Below are positions 9,345 through 18,643 of a stretch of DNA of 64,000 bases, one piece after another (position 1 is the first letter of the stretch; each line of letters opens with the position of its first letter). Under the pieces are notes generated by a model that saw only the letters and a program-made list of their open reading frames with translations, was not told the DNA's origin and searched no databases. This stretch comes from JBCDCP01 sp039181495 (lineage in GTDB: Bacteria > Pseudomonadota > Alphaproteobacteria > Rhizobiales > Tepidamorphaceae), in NCBI GenBank assembly GCA_039181495.1, contig JBCDCP010000001.1:6507-70506 (forward strand). Direction: 5' to 3'. The position numbers were made by a program, and so were the translations under genes.

Positions 9345-10277
9345 ATGTCAAAGCCCGTCATCATCACCTGCGCACCAACGGGTGGGATCCACACCCCGTC
9401 CATGTCGCCGTATCTGCCGGTGACACCCGCTGAAATCGCAACCGCAAGCATCGAAGCCGCCGAGGCGGGCGCATCCATCATCCATCTGCATGCGCGCGAT
9501 CCTGATACCGGCAAGCCCGATCCACGGCCAGAAACGTTTGGTCAGTTTCTGCCGGTCATCAAGCAGTCGACGGATGCGGTGATCAATGTCTCGACCGGCG
9601 GTGGGCTTGGCATGACCATGGACGAACGCCTGCTGGCGGCGACAACCGCGAGCCCGGAAATGGCGTCGCTCAATATGGGGTCGATGAATTTCGGCATCTT
9701 CCCGATGCTCCAGAAGTACACCGAATTCCAGCATGACTGGGAGCGACCGTTTCTGGAGATGACCGAGGATTTCATCTTCCCCAACACCTTCAAGACGATC
9801 CGGTATGCGATCGAGAAACTCGGCGGCGAACACGGTACGCGTTTCGAGTTCGAATGCTACGACCTTGGGCATCTCTACAACGTCAAATGGTTCGTCGATC
9901 AGGGTCTGATCGAACCGCCCTTCTTCATCCAGATGGTGTTCGGCATCCTCGGCGGCGTTGGCGCTGAACTGGACAATCTGATGCACATGCACACCAAGGC
10001 GGATCAGCTCTTCGGGCCGGAAAACTATGAATGGTCGGTTCTGGCAGCCGGCCGGCATCAGATGCCGTTTGCCACTCAGAGCGCGATGCTGGGTGGCAAT
10101 CTGCGGGTCGGCCTCGAAGACAGCCTGTTTATCGGCAAGGGCGAACTGGCAACGTCCAACGCCCAGCAGGTCAGCCGCATCCGCACGATCATCGAGAATC
10201 TCGGCCTCAGTGTTGCGACGCCCGATGAGGCCCGGGAGCGTCTGTCGCTCAAGGGTGGTGACAGAGTTGGGTTTTAG
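9345..10277 (+). CDS. BKACE family (DUF849) beta-keto acid cleavage enzyme, candidate 3-dehydrocarnitine cleavage
   Basis: Zinc-dependent TIM-barrel enzyme (310 aa) that condenses a beta-keto acid with acetyl-CoA and releases acetoacetate plus a new acyl-CoA. The N terminus [20 protein letters not shown] and the metal-binding pair in IIHLHARDP are diagnostic. In Pseudomonas carnitine catabolism the family member CdhC turns 3-dehydrocarnitine into betainyl-CoA. Co-occurrence here with an L-carnitine dehydrogenase-like gene (12441-13370) and a CdhR-like regulator supports the same role. The thiolase/thioesterase that would release betaine is not in the window. Starts 2 bp after the preceding SDR stop. 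Confidence 0.85.
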   Translation: MSKPVIITCAPTGGIHTPSMSPYLPVTPAEIATASIEAAEAGASIIHLHARDPDTGKPDPRPETFGQFLPVIKQSTDAVINVSTGGGLGMTMDERLLAATTASPEMASLNMGSMNFGIFPMLQKYTEFQHDWERPFLEMTEDFIFPNTFKTIRYAIEKLGGEHGTRFEFECYDLGHLYNVKWFVDQGLIEPPFFIQMVFGILGGVGAELDNLMHMHTKADQLFGPENYEWSVLAAGRHQMPFATQSAMLGGNLRVGLEDSLFIGKGELATSNAQQVSRIRTIIENLGLSVATPDEARERLSLKGGDRVGF

Positions 10278-10288
10278 GGGAGTACGAC

Positions 10289-11707
10289 ATGCAGACGAAG
10301 ATGCTGATCGATGGTGCTTTGGTTCCAGGTGCGGGTGAGGCGCTCGACATCATCGATCCCTCGTCTGGCGCCGTGATCGGTCAAGCTGCAGAATCCAGCG
10401 CCGATCAGGTCGAAGCGGCTGTGCGAACCTCCGCTGAGGCGTTTGGAGCTTTCTCGCAGAGCACTCCGGCCGAACGGTCAGCATTGTTGTTGCAGATTGC
10501 TGATGTGATCGAGAAGCACAGCCAGGAACTGGCCGAACTCGAAAGTCTCGATGTGGGCAAACCGTGGCCGTCCGCCCATGACGATGAGATGCCGCTGACC
10601 ATCGATGTCTTCCGCTTCTTCGCCGGTGCTGCGCGAACGATGACGGGTTCCGCCGCTGGGGAATATGTGGCCGGGCACACTTCGATGATACGACGGGACC
10701 CGGTCGGCCCGGTAGCGGCCATCGCGCCATGGAACTATCCGCTGATGATGGCGTCGTGGAAACTGGCTGCGCCCATCGCTGCCGGGTGCACCGTGGTCCT
10801 CAAGTCGTCGGAAGTGACGCCGCTATCCACGTTCCGGCTGGCCGAACTGCTGCAGGACGTGGTCCCCAAGGGCGTGCTGAATGTAATCCACGGGCGCGGC
10901 TCGACGATCGGTGACAGGCTGATCAATAGCCCCGAGATGGAAGCGATCAGCGTGACCGGTTCGCCGGCAACCGGCATGGCCGCGATGCGGGCGGCGTCCA
11001 ACCAGATCCGTCATGTTCATCTGGAGCTCGGTGGAAAGGCTCCGGTTGTCGTCTTTGACGATGCCGATATGGACGCTGTGGCCGAAACCATACGCTATGG
11101 CAGCTATTTCAATGCTGGACAGGACTGCGCCCAGCCCTGCCGGATACTGGTTGAAGACGGTGCCTATGACCGGCTGGTAGCGGGCATTGTCGATCAGGTC
11201 GGGCAAATCCAGATTGGAGCGCCGAAGGCCGAGGGCACCGAAATGGGTCCGCTGGTCTCGGCGGCGCAGCGGGATCGGGTTGCCGGCTTCGTCGACCGTG
11301 CTCGTGCCGCTTGTGAGATTGTCACCGGTGGTGAAGCCGTTGAGGGCGATGGCTTCTTCTACGCACCGACGGTCATCGCCAATGTCGACAATGACGCTGA
11401 GATCGCCCGCGACGAGGTGTTCGGACCGGTGGTGACCATCTCCCGGTTCTCGGATGCGGACGAGGCCCTGCGGATTGCCAATGCCGGGTCCTACGGTCTG
11501 GCGTCTTCGGTGTGGACCCGTGATGTGGGCCGCGCCATGCAGATGACCGCGCGCCTGCGCTATGGATTCACCTGGGTGAACACGCATGGGGTCGGCACGC
11601 CGGAGATGCCCTGGGCCGCGATGAAAGCGTCGGGCACCGGCTGTGACATGTCGGTCTATGCGCTCGACGCCTACACCTCGATTCGCCACGTCATGGTCGC
11701 ACATTGA
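10289..11707 (+). CDS. NAD-dependent aldehyde dehydrogenase (betaine/aminobutyraldehyde dehydrogenase-like)
   Basis: Aldehyde dehydrogenase superfamily enzyme (472 aa), full length. The catalytic Cys is in [13 protein letters not shown], the general-base Glu in LELGGKAP, and the Asn in APWNYPLMM stabilises the thiohemiacetal. The GQDCAQPCR form recalls 4-aminobutyraldehyde and trimethylaminobutyraldehyde dehydrogenases, which fits a quaternary amine pathway that yields an aldehyde. RBS GGGGAG is nine bases before ATG. Its stop codon overlaps the start of the next SDR (TGATG), so translation is coupled. Confidence 0.85.
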   Translation: MQTKMLIDGALVPGAGEALDIIDPSSGAVIGQAAESSADQVEAAVRTSAEAFGAFSQSTPAERSALLLQIADVIEKHSQELAELESLDVGKPWPSAHDDEMPLTIDVFRFFAGAARTMTGSAAGEYVAGHTSMIRRDPVGPVAAIAPWNYPLMMASWKLAAPIAAGCTVVLKSSEVTPLSTFRLAELLQDVVPKGVLNVIHGRGSTIGDRLINSPEMEAISVTGSPATGMAAMRAASNQIRHVHLELGGKAPVVVFDDADMDAVAETIRYGSYFNAGQDCAQPCRILVEDGAYDRLVAGIVDQVGQIQIGAPKAEGTEMGPLVSAAQRDRVAGFVDRARAACEIVTGGEAVEGDGFFYAPTVIANVDNDAEIARDEVFGPVVTISRFSDADEALRIANAGSYGLASSVWTRDVGRAMQMTARLRYGFTWVNTHGVGTPEMPWAAMKASGTGCDMSVYALDAYTSIRHVMVAH

Positions 11708-12441
11708 TGCGCCTTGGTGGCAAGCGCGCGTTTGTCACGGGCGGTCGGCAGGGCATCGGCCGCGGCATCGTCGATGCCTTCGTCGCCGAAGGCGCATCGG
11801 TGATCATTTGCGGACGCGGCGAGAAGCCCGATGATCTGTCAGCTGATTGGATTGCGCTGGATGTGTCCGATAGCGACGCCGTCGGGCAAGCCGTGGCTGA
11901 TCTCAGACCGCTGGACGTTTTGGTCAACAATGCCGGTGTTCAGGTCGAGAAAACGGTCGTCGACAGCACCGATGAGGACTGGGATCTGGTTATGGGGGTC
12001 AACGCCCGTGGAGTGTTCAATGTCTGCCGCGCTGCGATCCCGCAGATGAACCCCGGCGGGTCAATCATCAATATTGGGTCCATTTCAGGCGCGGTCGCGG
12101 ACCCTGCCATGGCGCTCTACAACGCGTCCAAGGCCTTCGTGCACGGCCTAACCCGTTCGATCGCTATCGATCACGGGCCTCAGATTCGGTGCAATGCCAT
12201 TTGCCCGGGTTGGATCGAGACCGGCATGCTGGAGGCTGGCTTTGGCCTCGCCAAGGATCCCGAGCAGGCCAAATCCGACGCCGTCCAGCGGCACCCTGCC
12301 GGCCGCTTTGGTGCACCGGCTGATGTTGCATCGCTGGCAGTCTGGCTCGCATCCGACGAAGCCAGTTTCGCCACTGGTCAGCTGTTCACGATCGATGGCG
12401 GCATGACCGCGGCATCGCCCCTCAATCCAGGACTGTTCTGA
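11707..12441 (+). CDS. Short-chain dehydrogenase/reductase (SDR), second paralogue
   Basis: Classical SDR (244 aa) with TGGRQGIG nucleotide-binding loop, VNNAG at about residue 75, catalytic YNASK and a C-terminal GQLFTIDGG. ATG 11707 overlaps the aldehyde dehydrogenase stop; an ORF reading from TTG 11704 would only add one residue. The stop at 12441 overlaps the next ATG. Paralogous to the SDR at 8548-9342. Role in the operon is inferred as oxidation or reduction of a hydroxy/keto intermediate; no substrate can be assigned. Confidence 0.85.
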   Translation: MRLGGKRAFVTGGRQGIGRGIVDAFVAEGASVIICGRGEKPDDLSADWIALDVSDSDAVGQAVADLRPLDVLVNNAGVQVEKTVVDSTDEDWDLVMGVNARGVFNVCRAAIPQMNPGGSIINIGSISGAVADPAMALYNASKAFVHGLTRSIAIDHGPQIRCNAICPGWIETGMLEAGFGLAKDPEQAKSDAVQRHPAGRFGAPADVASLAVWLASDEASFATGQLFTIDGGMTAASPLNPGLF

Positions 12442-13370
12442 TGAGCGACATCAAACGCATCGCCGTGCTGGGCGCGGGCGTCATCGGCGCCAGCTGGACG
12501 GCGCTGTTTCTGGCCGCCGGTCGGAGTGTGGAGGTTTATGATCCGGCTCCTGGCGCCGAACAGGCGATCCGCGACTACATCGAGACTGCCTGGCCCTCTC
12601 TCGAGGATCTCGGCCTTACCAAACGTGCCACTCCTGATGGACTGAGTTTCGTCAGCTCGGCTGCTGAGGCGGTGGCGGAGGCCGATTTCGTTCAGGAGAA
12701 CGTGCCCGAACGCATCGCGGTCAAACACGCGATTTTTGCTGAAGTCGAACCAGCGCTGGCGCAGGATGCGATCGTATCAAGCTCGACCTCGGGGATGACG
12801 CTGGAGGAGTTGCAGGAGGGATGGGACGATCCGGCCAAGCTGATCCTTGGCCACCCGTTCAACCCACCGCACCTCATTCCGCTCGTTGAACTGACGGCTA
12901 ACGCGCGGACCGACGATGGTGTCCTTGAGCGCGCCGAAGCCTTTTACGCGGACATCGGAAAGGTCACGATCCGAATCAGGAAGGGCCTGCCGGGCCATGT
13001 GGCCAACCGGCTGCAGGCGGCGGTGTGGCGCGAGGCGGTATACATGGCCGTTGAAGGGGTTGCGAGCGTCGAGGACATCGACAAGGCGATGTGGGCCGGG
13101 CCGGGCCTGAGATGGGCGGCGATGGGCCCGACCATGCTGTTTCATCTCGGCGCTGGAAAAGGTGGCCTGCAGGCCTTCTGCGATCACTTCCGTGACACCT
13201 TCAATGGCTGGTGGGATGGTCTTGGCGACCCGCGCCTAGATGACGAGGTTATCGCCAAGCTCGTTGCCGGAGTGACCGATGAGGCCGGAGGTCAGTCCAC
13301 CGAGGAACTTGCCGTCCGCCGCGACCGGATGCTCACCGCATTTCAGGCAGCGGCGCGGGAACTACGCTAG
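12441..13370 (+). CDS. L-carnitine dehydrogenase-like 3-hydroxyacyl-CoA dehydrogenase family protein
   Basis: NAD-dependent dehydrogenase (309 aa) predicted to oxidise L-carnitine to 3-dehydrocarnitine. The Rossmann motif VLGAGVIGASW starts at residue 8. The catalytic His/Glu region is LGHPFNPPHLIPLVEL. The C-terminal domain has GPGLRWAAMGPTMLFHLG, a pattern seen in carnitine dehydrogenases and lambda-crystallin-like relatives. No thioesterase domain is fused, unlike some homologues. Last gene of the plus-strand operon, overlapping the preceding SDR by one base; its end overlaps the convergent regulator gene by 4 bp. The neighbouring BKACE gene supports the carnitine assignment. Confidence 0.8.
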   Translation: MSDIKRIAVLGAGVIGASWTALFLAAGRSVEVYDPAPGAEQAIRDYIETAWPSLEDLGLTKRATPDGLSFVSSAAEAVAEADFVQENVPERIAVKHAIFAEVEPALAQDAIVSSSTSGMTLEELQEGWDDPAKLILGHPFNPPHLIPLVELTANARTDDGVLERAEAFYADIGKVTIRIRKGLPGHVANRLQAAVWREAVYMAVEGVASVEDIDKAMWAGPGLRWAAMGPTMLFHLGAGKGGLQAFCDHFRDTFNGWWDGLGDPRLDDEVIAKLVAGVTDEAGGQSTEELAVRRDRMLTAFQAAARELR

Positions 13371-14383
13371 TCGTGATCGGGGTCGTGCATCGGCCAGGCC
13401 CGAAACTCAAACGGCACCCGGCCCTCAATCCTGTCCTTGCGGGGCGGTAGTCCGAAACGGTCATTATAGGCGCGGCTGAAGTGCACCTGGCTGTTGAAGC
13501 CGGATGCCACAGCGACTTCACTCAACTTCAGCTCCGTCTGGGTGACGAGCCCGCGCGCGCGATCAAGCCGAATATCCCTGTAATAGAGCGCCGCTGATTT
13601 CCGGACATATCGCTTGAACAGACGGCTAAGCTGCCGCTGCGAGATGTTCAACCGAACACATATCTCGGGAATCGTCAGAGGCGTTTCTAGGTTGGCCTCC
13701 ATGAGATCAACGGCGCGGCGGACAGCGCTCGGCGTGATGTGCCCAGTCGTCTCGATAGTTTTCGGATTTTGTGTTGCCGAAGGCCCACGAACGTCGTGGT
13801 GGAAAATGTAGCGCGCAACGGCGTTTGAGAGACTGATGCCCTTGATGTCTCGTAGGAGATGGAGAGCGATGTCGACGGATGCAACGCCACCGCAGCAGGT
13901 GAAGACGTTGCCATCAATGACAAAAAGGTCTTCCGAGACGTCGAGGTCAGGAAACAGCTCAATCACTGCATCGATGTGCTCATAATGAACCGTCACCCGC
14001 TTGCCGCCCAACAGCCCGGCCTTGGCCAGCACGAAAGTTCCGGTGTCGAGCGCACCCAGCATTGCCCCATTGCGCGACCAGCGGATCAAGGCCTGATTGA
14101 ACAAACCTGATGAATACTGTTCCGGGGTCCAGCTCGATGACACGACCACCAGATCGGGCTGTTTGTGATGGTGAGATTTGATCGGCTCGGTTGCGACCGA
14201 GAGTCCGCTGCTCGTTGGAACTTCGCCGCCCTCGTGTGACGCTATCGACCAGCGAAACATGGACTGTCCGGCGAGATAATTCGCAGCACGAAATGGATCG
14301 ACAAAGGCCATCGTTGTCGCCGCGTTGAAGTAAGGCGTGACGATGATGAGAATCTCGAACGATGCCGTGCCGATCCCGGCCAT
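13367..14383 (-). CDS. GlxA/CdhR-type AraC family transcriptional regulator
   Basis: Cytoplasmic transcription factor (338 aa) with an N-terminal DJ-1/PfpI (class I glutamine amidotransferase-like) sensor domain and a C-terminal AraC double helix-turn-helix. The sensor domain includes LGALDTGTFVLAKAGLLGGK; the HTH region has PLTIPEICVRLNISQRQLSR and the AraC signature FNSQVHFSRAYNDRFGLPP. This architecture is that of CdhR and GbdR, which activate carnitine and glycine-betaine catabolism. It converges with the operon at 7339-13370 (4-bp overlap) and is its most likely regulator. Confidence 0.85.
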   Translation of the reverse strand: MAGIGTASFEILIIVTPYFNAATTMAFVDPFRAANYLAGQSMFRWSIASHEGGEVPTSSGLSVATEPIKSHHHKQPDLVVVSSSWTPEQYSSGLFNQALIRWSRNGAMLGALDTGTFVLAKAGLLGGKRVTVHYEHIDAVIELFPDLDVSEDLFVIDGNVFTCCGGVASVDIALHLLRDIKGISLSNAVARYIFHHDVRGPSATQNPKTIETTGHITPSAVRRAVDLMEANLETPLTIPEICVRLNISQRQLSRLFKRYVRKSAALYYRDIRLDRARGLVTQTELKLSEVAVASGFNSQVHFSRAYNDRFGLPPRKDRIEGRVPFEFRAWPMHDPDHD

Positions 14384-14581
14384 GTCTATTTATGCAATGA
14401 GTTGGCCAAAAATGTAAAACAGGTCGGCTGTTCGAGTCGGTGATCATGCCGTCTTTGCGTCTCGGCTGGGCTTTCGATGGCTACGGCATAGGGGCATGGC
14501 ATCGAGCGACGCTTGGCCGGCCACACGATTCTTGAATTCGATGGCGACCGAACGCTTTGGACGTGAAATCGTTTGCTGCCG

Positions 14582-15457
14582 TCACAGCTGTTTTTCAAAA
14601 AACTTGTCGGGATAGGGGTCGTCGTTAAAGCGAGGGATTTCGACCCAGCCAGTCGATCGGTACAGCTTTTCCGCCTCTGGAAGTGCTGAGTTTGTGTCCA
14701 GACGAAGCACGGACACGCCAATCTCGGACGCCGCCGTTTCAGCAGCTATCATCAGCCGGCGAGCGAGGCCGAGACCACGCGCGGAGGGCGCGACCCAGAG
14801 CCGCTTGATCTCCGCGGCTTCGCCGCCATGACCTTTGAGCCCAACGCAGCCTAGTGGCAGACCGTCGGAGATGGCGATGAAAAAACTGCCGCGCGGGCGG
14901 ATCATGTCTTCCGCGTCGGGGTCGCAAGATAGCGAAACGTCAAAGCCGCGCTCGAAGCGACGTTCCAGTTCGGCATAATACTCTTCAAGGCAGTAGCGGG
15001 ACCAATCGTGCCGCGGATCGGTTTCTTCGATTGTGATGCGGTTACGGCCAAATGCAGAACCGATCAGATCCATGGCATCGAGCAGAGCCTCGCTGTCCGG
15101 GTACCGCGACATCAGATCGCCGGCTTGCGCATCCGACAACTGTTCGTAGGCTTCGAACTCCCGCTCGCCTGTTGCTGTGAGGCTGGCAATGCGGGCGCGG
15201 GCGTCGTCAGAGTCAGGTGTCGTGACGATCATTCCATCAGCTTCAAGAGACCGAAGGAGCCGGCTTGTCAGTCCTGAGTCGAGGCCAAGATAGGCGCGCA
15301 ATTCCGAGACACGGCTGTGACCATGTCCGATGGCGTTGAGCAGCCGGGCAGCCCCTAGCGGGCGCCCCCGTCCGAGAAATGAAGAATCCAGTGCGCCGAC
15401 TTCCGTCGTGACGGCACGGGCAAACCGGCGGACGCGTGAGATAGGATCAAGACTCAT
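14582..15457 (-). CDS. MarR-type HTH fused to GNAT N-acetyltransferase
   Basis: Fusion protein (291 aa). Residues 1 to about 140 are a MarR-like winged helix (GHGHSRVSELRAYLGLDSGLTSRLLRSLE, then a wing with DDARARIASLT). Residues about 150-291 are a GNAT acetyltransferase with RLWVAPSARGLGLARRLM acetyl-CoA loop. Target of acetylation unknown. Divergent from bchI; an inverted repeat just upstream of its start (15463-15476) is probably its own operator. It could be a bystander to the photosynthesis cluster. Confidence 0.8.
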   Translation of the reverse strand: MSLDPISRVRRFARAVTTEVGALDSSFLGRGRPLGAARLLNAIGHGHSRVSELRAYLGLDSGLTSRLLRSLEADGMIVTTPDSDDARARIASLTATGEREFEAYEQLSDAQAGDLMSRYPDSEALLDAMDLIGSAFGRNRITIEETDPRHDWSRYCLEEYYAELERRFERGFDVSLSCDPDAEDMIRPRGSFFIAISDGLPLGCVGLKGHGGEAAEIKRLWVAPSARGLGLARRLMIAAETAASEIGVSVLRLDTNSALPEAEKLYRSTGWVEIPRFNDDPYPDKFFEKQL

Positions 15458-15462
15458 GGTAG

Positions 15463-15476
15463 CTGACTTTAGTCAG
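15463..15476. promoter_or_regulatory. Inverted repeat, candidate MarR autoregulatory operator
   Basis: CTGACT-TT-AGTCAG, perfect 6-bp arms with a 2-bp spacer, begins six bases upstream of the MarR-GNAT start codon. Position and symmetry fit a MarR-family dimer site. Assignment is by inference only. Confidence 0.5.
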
Positions 15477-15542
15477 ATAAAATGAGAGGTGCAATACCGC
15501 CCTGAATTCCGTGCGCATGCGTGGTTGATCTGACGTCCAAAG

Positions 15543-15560
15543 TGTCAAGTTTGTGTGACA
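15543..15560. promoter_or_regulatory. PpsR/CrtJ operator upstream of bchI
   Basis: Exact match to TGT-N12-ACA (TGTCAAGTTTGTGTGACA). It ends 56 bp before the bchI GTG. A weaker partner may lie just upstream (15530-15547). Likely PpsR repressor site for bchIDO. Confidence 0.7.
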
Positions 15561-15616
15561 TAGTTCGGCGAACACACTAGAGTTGCGCTGGTTGGGATGA
15601 TGCTTGGCCCGCGTGC

Positions 15617-16687
15617 GTGTCGGCATGTTCAACGCATTCAACGGCAACAGGACCGTATCCAGTGGCAGCACCGTTTCCATTCTCGGCCATTGTCGGACAG
15701 GACGACATGAAGCAGGCGCTGCTGATTGCCGCGGTTGATCCGGCGATCGGTGGTGTACTTGTGCTGGGTGACCGCGGGACGGGCAAGTCCACCGCTGTGC
15801 GTGCGCTGGCCGCCTTGTTGCCAAAGATGGTGGCTGTGCAAGGCTGCCCGTATCATTGCGATCCGGAGAAGCCAGCGGCTTACTCCGAATATTGCAAGGG
15901 CCTTTCTGTCGAGGAGCTTGCCAAGACCGTGAAGATTCCGGTGCCCGTGGTGGATCTTCCGCTGGGCGCGACGGAAGACCGGGTGGTGGGTGCGCTCGAT
16001 ATTGAGAAGGCGCTGACGCAGGGCGAGAAGAGTTTTCAACCCGGGCTTTTGGCGCAGGCCAATCGTGGATTTCTCTATATCGATGAGGTCAATCTGCTCG
16101 AGGATCATCTTGTCGATCTGCTGCTCGACGTGGCGGCGTCGGGTGAGAACGTAGTGGAGCGCGAGGGCCTCAGTGTGCGCCATCCGGCACGCTTCGTGCT
16201 CATTGGCAGTGGTAACCCCGAAGAGGGCGAATTGCGGCCGCAGCTCATGGATCGGTTTGGGCTGTCGGTCGACGTGCGCACTCCCGAGGATCTCAAGACG
16301 CGTATCGAAGTCGTTCGCCGTCGTGACGCCTTTGAACGCGGTCCCGAAGAATTTCTGGAGAAGACGAAGCGCAAGGATGCTGCGATCCGGCGCAAGCTTG
16401 TGGCCGCGGCGCGCAGGCTGGATGAAGTCGATGTGCCCGACACCGCGCTGGAAACAGCCGCGCGGCTTTGCATTGCCTTGGGAACCGATGGATTGCGAGG
16501 TGAACTGACGCTGATGCGGGCAGCACGCGCGTTGACGGCGCTGGAAGGCCGGGATCATGTCACTGATGCCGATATTCGGGCTGTCGCACCCATGGTGCTG
16601 AGCCACCGCCTGCGCCGCGATCCACTCGATGACTCCAGACCCGTGGTGCGTGTTGAGCGTGCTTTGGCAGAACTTTTTCCGGCGTGA
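15617..16687 (+). CDS. bchI: Magnesium chelatase AAA+ ATPase subunit BchI
   Basis: ATPase subunit (356 aa) of protoporphyrin IX Mg-chelatase, first committed step of bacteriochlorophyll synthesis, acting with BchD and BchH. Walker A is GDRGTGKST at about residues 50-58, Walker B is FLYIDEVNLLEDH, and the sensor region contains GSGNPEEGELRPQLMDRFGL. GTG 15617 is the only reasonable start in frame upstream of the conserved FPFSAIVGQ; two ATGs at 15597 and 15600 are out of frame. It heads bchIDO; bchD begins 24 bp downstream. Confidence 0.95.
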   Translation: MSACSTHSTATGPYPVAAPFPFSAIVGQDDMKQALLIAAVDPAIGGVLVLGDRGTGKSTAVRALAALLPKMVAVQGCPYHCDPEKPAAYSEYCKGLSVEELAKTVKIPVPVVDLPLGATEDRVVGALDIEKALTQGEKSFQPGLLAQANRGFLYIDEVNLLEDHLVDLLLDVAASGENVVEREGLSVRHPARFVLIGSGNPEEGELRPQLMDRFGLSVDVRTPEDLKTRIEVVRRRDAFERGPEEFLEKTKRKDAAIRRKLVAAARRLDEVDVPDTALETAARLCIALGTDGLRGELTLMRAARALTALEGRDHVTDADIRAVAPMVLSHRLRRDPLDDSRPVVRVERALAELFPA

Positions 16688-16711
16688 TGGGGCCGGTATG
16701 CGTGAGGCCGC

Positions 16712-18640
16712 ATGAGCGGAAGAGACAAAGCGCCGGTTTTTGACATCGCCAATGAGGGGCGTGGTCAACCGCCCAAACCACCCTTGCCACCCGGCAAGTC
16801 TGCTCTCGGGCCGCCGTCTGAACCAGAACAGCCGGGCCCTGTAGGCCCTGATCCGGCAGAGGTGTGGTCGAACGCGCTGATGTCGGCTGCTTTAATTGCG
16901 ATCGATCCGTCCGGGTTTGGTGGAGCCTGGGTGATGGCGCAGGCAGGCCCGGTGAGGGACCGTTTTGTTGATGCAGTCAAGGCGTTGCGCCCGGATGACT
17001 CTGCGTTCCGCAAGATGCCGGCGCAGATCGCCGAGGATCGTCTCATTGGTGGGCTCGACCTGACTGCCAGCTTGGCCAGCGGACGGGTCGTTGCCCAACG
17101 CGGGCTGATGGCCGAAGCCGATGGCGGCATGCTGGTTCTGCCCATGGCGGAACGGTTGCAACCAATCACAGTGTCCCGACTGTCGGAGGCACTGGACACC
17201 CATTGTGTCCGGGTCGAGCGGGACGGCATCGGCACTACCCATGAGGCACGGATCGGGATCCTTGCGCTCGATGAAGGCACTGAGAATGACGACAGGGTGG
17301 CACATGCCCTGGTCGACCGGCTCGCGTTCTATGTGGACCTGAGCATGGTGCCCGTGCGTGTCGCTGAAGCGGGAACGTTAGGCGCGCATGAAATCGAGGC
17401 GGCGCGCCTGCTCTATGAGGCGATGCCTCACGATTCCCGGAGCATTGAGACGATCTGCGCACTGGCTGCGGCCTTTGGTGTTTCTTCGGTCCGGGCGGCG
17501 CTGTTTGCCTTGCGTGCGGCCTGTGCTTTCGCCGCGCTCGATGGCCGTAGCGTCATTGAAGACGAGGATATTGAAATGGCGACGCGGCTCGTCCTGCTGC
17601 CGCGTGCGACCCAGATCCCGGCGCCACCGGCCGAGGACGACAATGACGATCAGTCCGATCCGCCACCTGACGACAATGCTGACGAGACGCCGCCGCCCGA
17701 AGATCCCGAACAGGAGATCCCGGAAGGCGGGCTGCAGGACAGCATGCAGGAGGCGGAAGCCGCGCTAATTCCCAAAGGGTTGCTGGACAAGCTGGCGGCG
17801 TCGGCACAACGCAGTCTGACGGCTCAATCTGGCGGTGGAAAGGGTGGCTTGCGGGCGGCACAGCTGCGCGGCCGCCCAATCGGGTCGCGTGCCGGTCGGC
17901 TTGATGGCCGCGCACGATTGCATGTGGTCGATACGCTCCGGGCCGCTGCACCATGGCAGCGCATTCGGAACAGTAACAACGATGATCGGCGCCAGGGCGG
18001 CAGGATCGCCGTTCGTGGAGAGGATATTCGCGTCCGTCGGTTCAAAGAGCGGATGGAGACCCTGACGATCTTTGCCGTCGATGCATCTGGATCGCAGGCC
18101 CTGAACCGGCTCGGCGAAGCGAAGGGTGCAGTCGAATTGCTGTTGGCTGATTGCTATGCGCGCCGCGATCAGGTGGCACTTGTGGTGTTCAGGGGCGCTG
18201 ACGCAGAGATCGTATTACCTCCCACCAGATCCCTGGTCCGCGCCAAACGGGCGCTGTCCGGCGTTCCGGGTGGTGGCGGCACACCTCTGGCAGCGGGGAT
18301 CGATGCGGTGCGAATTCTCGCGGAGGATGCTCAGCGCAAAGGGCAAACTGCCCACGCGGTCTTCCTCACTGATGGCAGCGCGAATGTCGGCTACGATCCC
18401 AGCGGCGGCAGGGCTGCAGCCCGGGAAGATGCCCATAATGCTGGAGCGAAACTCAAGGCGCTCGGCGCAAGCGCGATCCTGATCGACACGAGCCCCCGCC
18501 CTCAGACACGCGCGGAAGACGTGGCCACCGCGCTGGGTGCGATTTATCTGCCGCTACCCTTTGCCAATGCCCGAGGCATTCGGGACGCTATCAATGTCCT
18601 ACCCGGTTCTGCAGCCGGTCCGTCTACCCGGAGCCGATGA
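16712..18640 (+). CDS. bchD: Magnesium chelatase subunit BchD
   Basis: Platform subunit (642 aa) of Mg-chelatase. An AAA+-like N-terminal half with degraded Walker motifs is followed by an acidic/proline-rich linker at about residues 305-345 (DDNDDQSDPPPDDN), and a C-terminal von Willebrand/integrin I domain with MIDAS motif DASGSQALNR at about 453 and DGSAN later. Lies between bchI and bchO in the same operon. Confidence 0.95.
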   Translation: MSGRDKAPVFDIANEGRGQPPKPPLPPGKSALGPPSEPEQPGPVGPDPAEVWSNALMSAALIAIDPSGFGGAWVMAQAGPVRDRFVDAVKALRPDDSAFRKMPAQIAEDRLIGGLDLTASLASGRVVAQRGLMAEADGGMLVLPMAERLQPITVSRLSEALDTHCVRVERDGIGTTHEARIGILALDEGTENDDRVAHALVDRLAFYVDLSMVPVRVAEAGTLGAHEIEAARLLYEAMPHDSRSIETICALAAAFGVSSVRAALFALRAACAFAALDGRSVIEDEDIEMATRLVLLPRATQIPAPPAEDDNDDQSDPPPDDNADETPPPEDPEQEIPEGGLQDSMQEAEAALIPKGLLDKLAASAQRSLTAQSGGGKGGLRAAQLRGRPIGSRAGRLDGRARLHVVDTLRAAAPWQRIRNSNNDDRRQGGRIAVRGEDIRVRRFKERMETLTIFAVDASGSQALNRLGEAKGAVELLLADCYARRDQVALVVFRGADAEIVLPPTRSLVRAKRALSGVPGGGGTPLAAGIDAVRILAEDAQRKGQTAHAVFLTDGSANVGYDPSGGRAAAREDAHNAGAKLKALGASAILIDTSPRPQTRAEDVATALGAIYLPLPFANARGIRDAINVLPGSAAGPSTRSR

Positions 18641-18643
18641 ACC

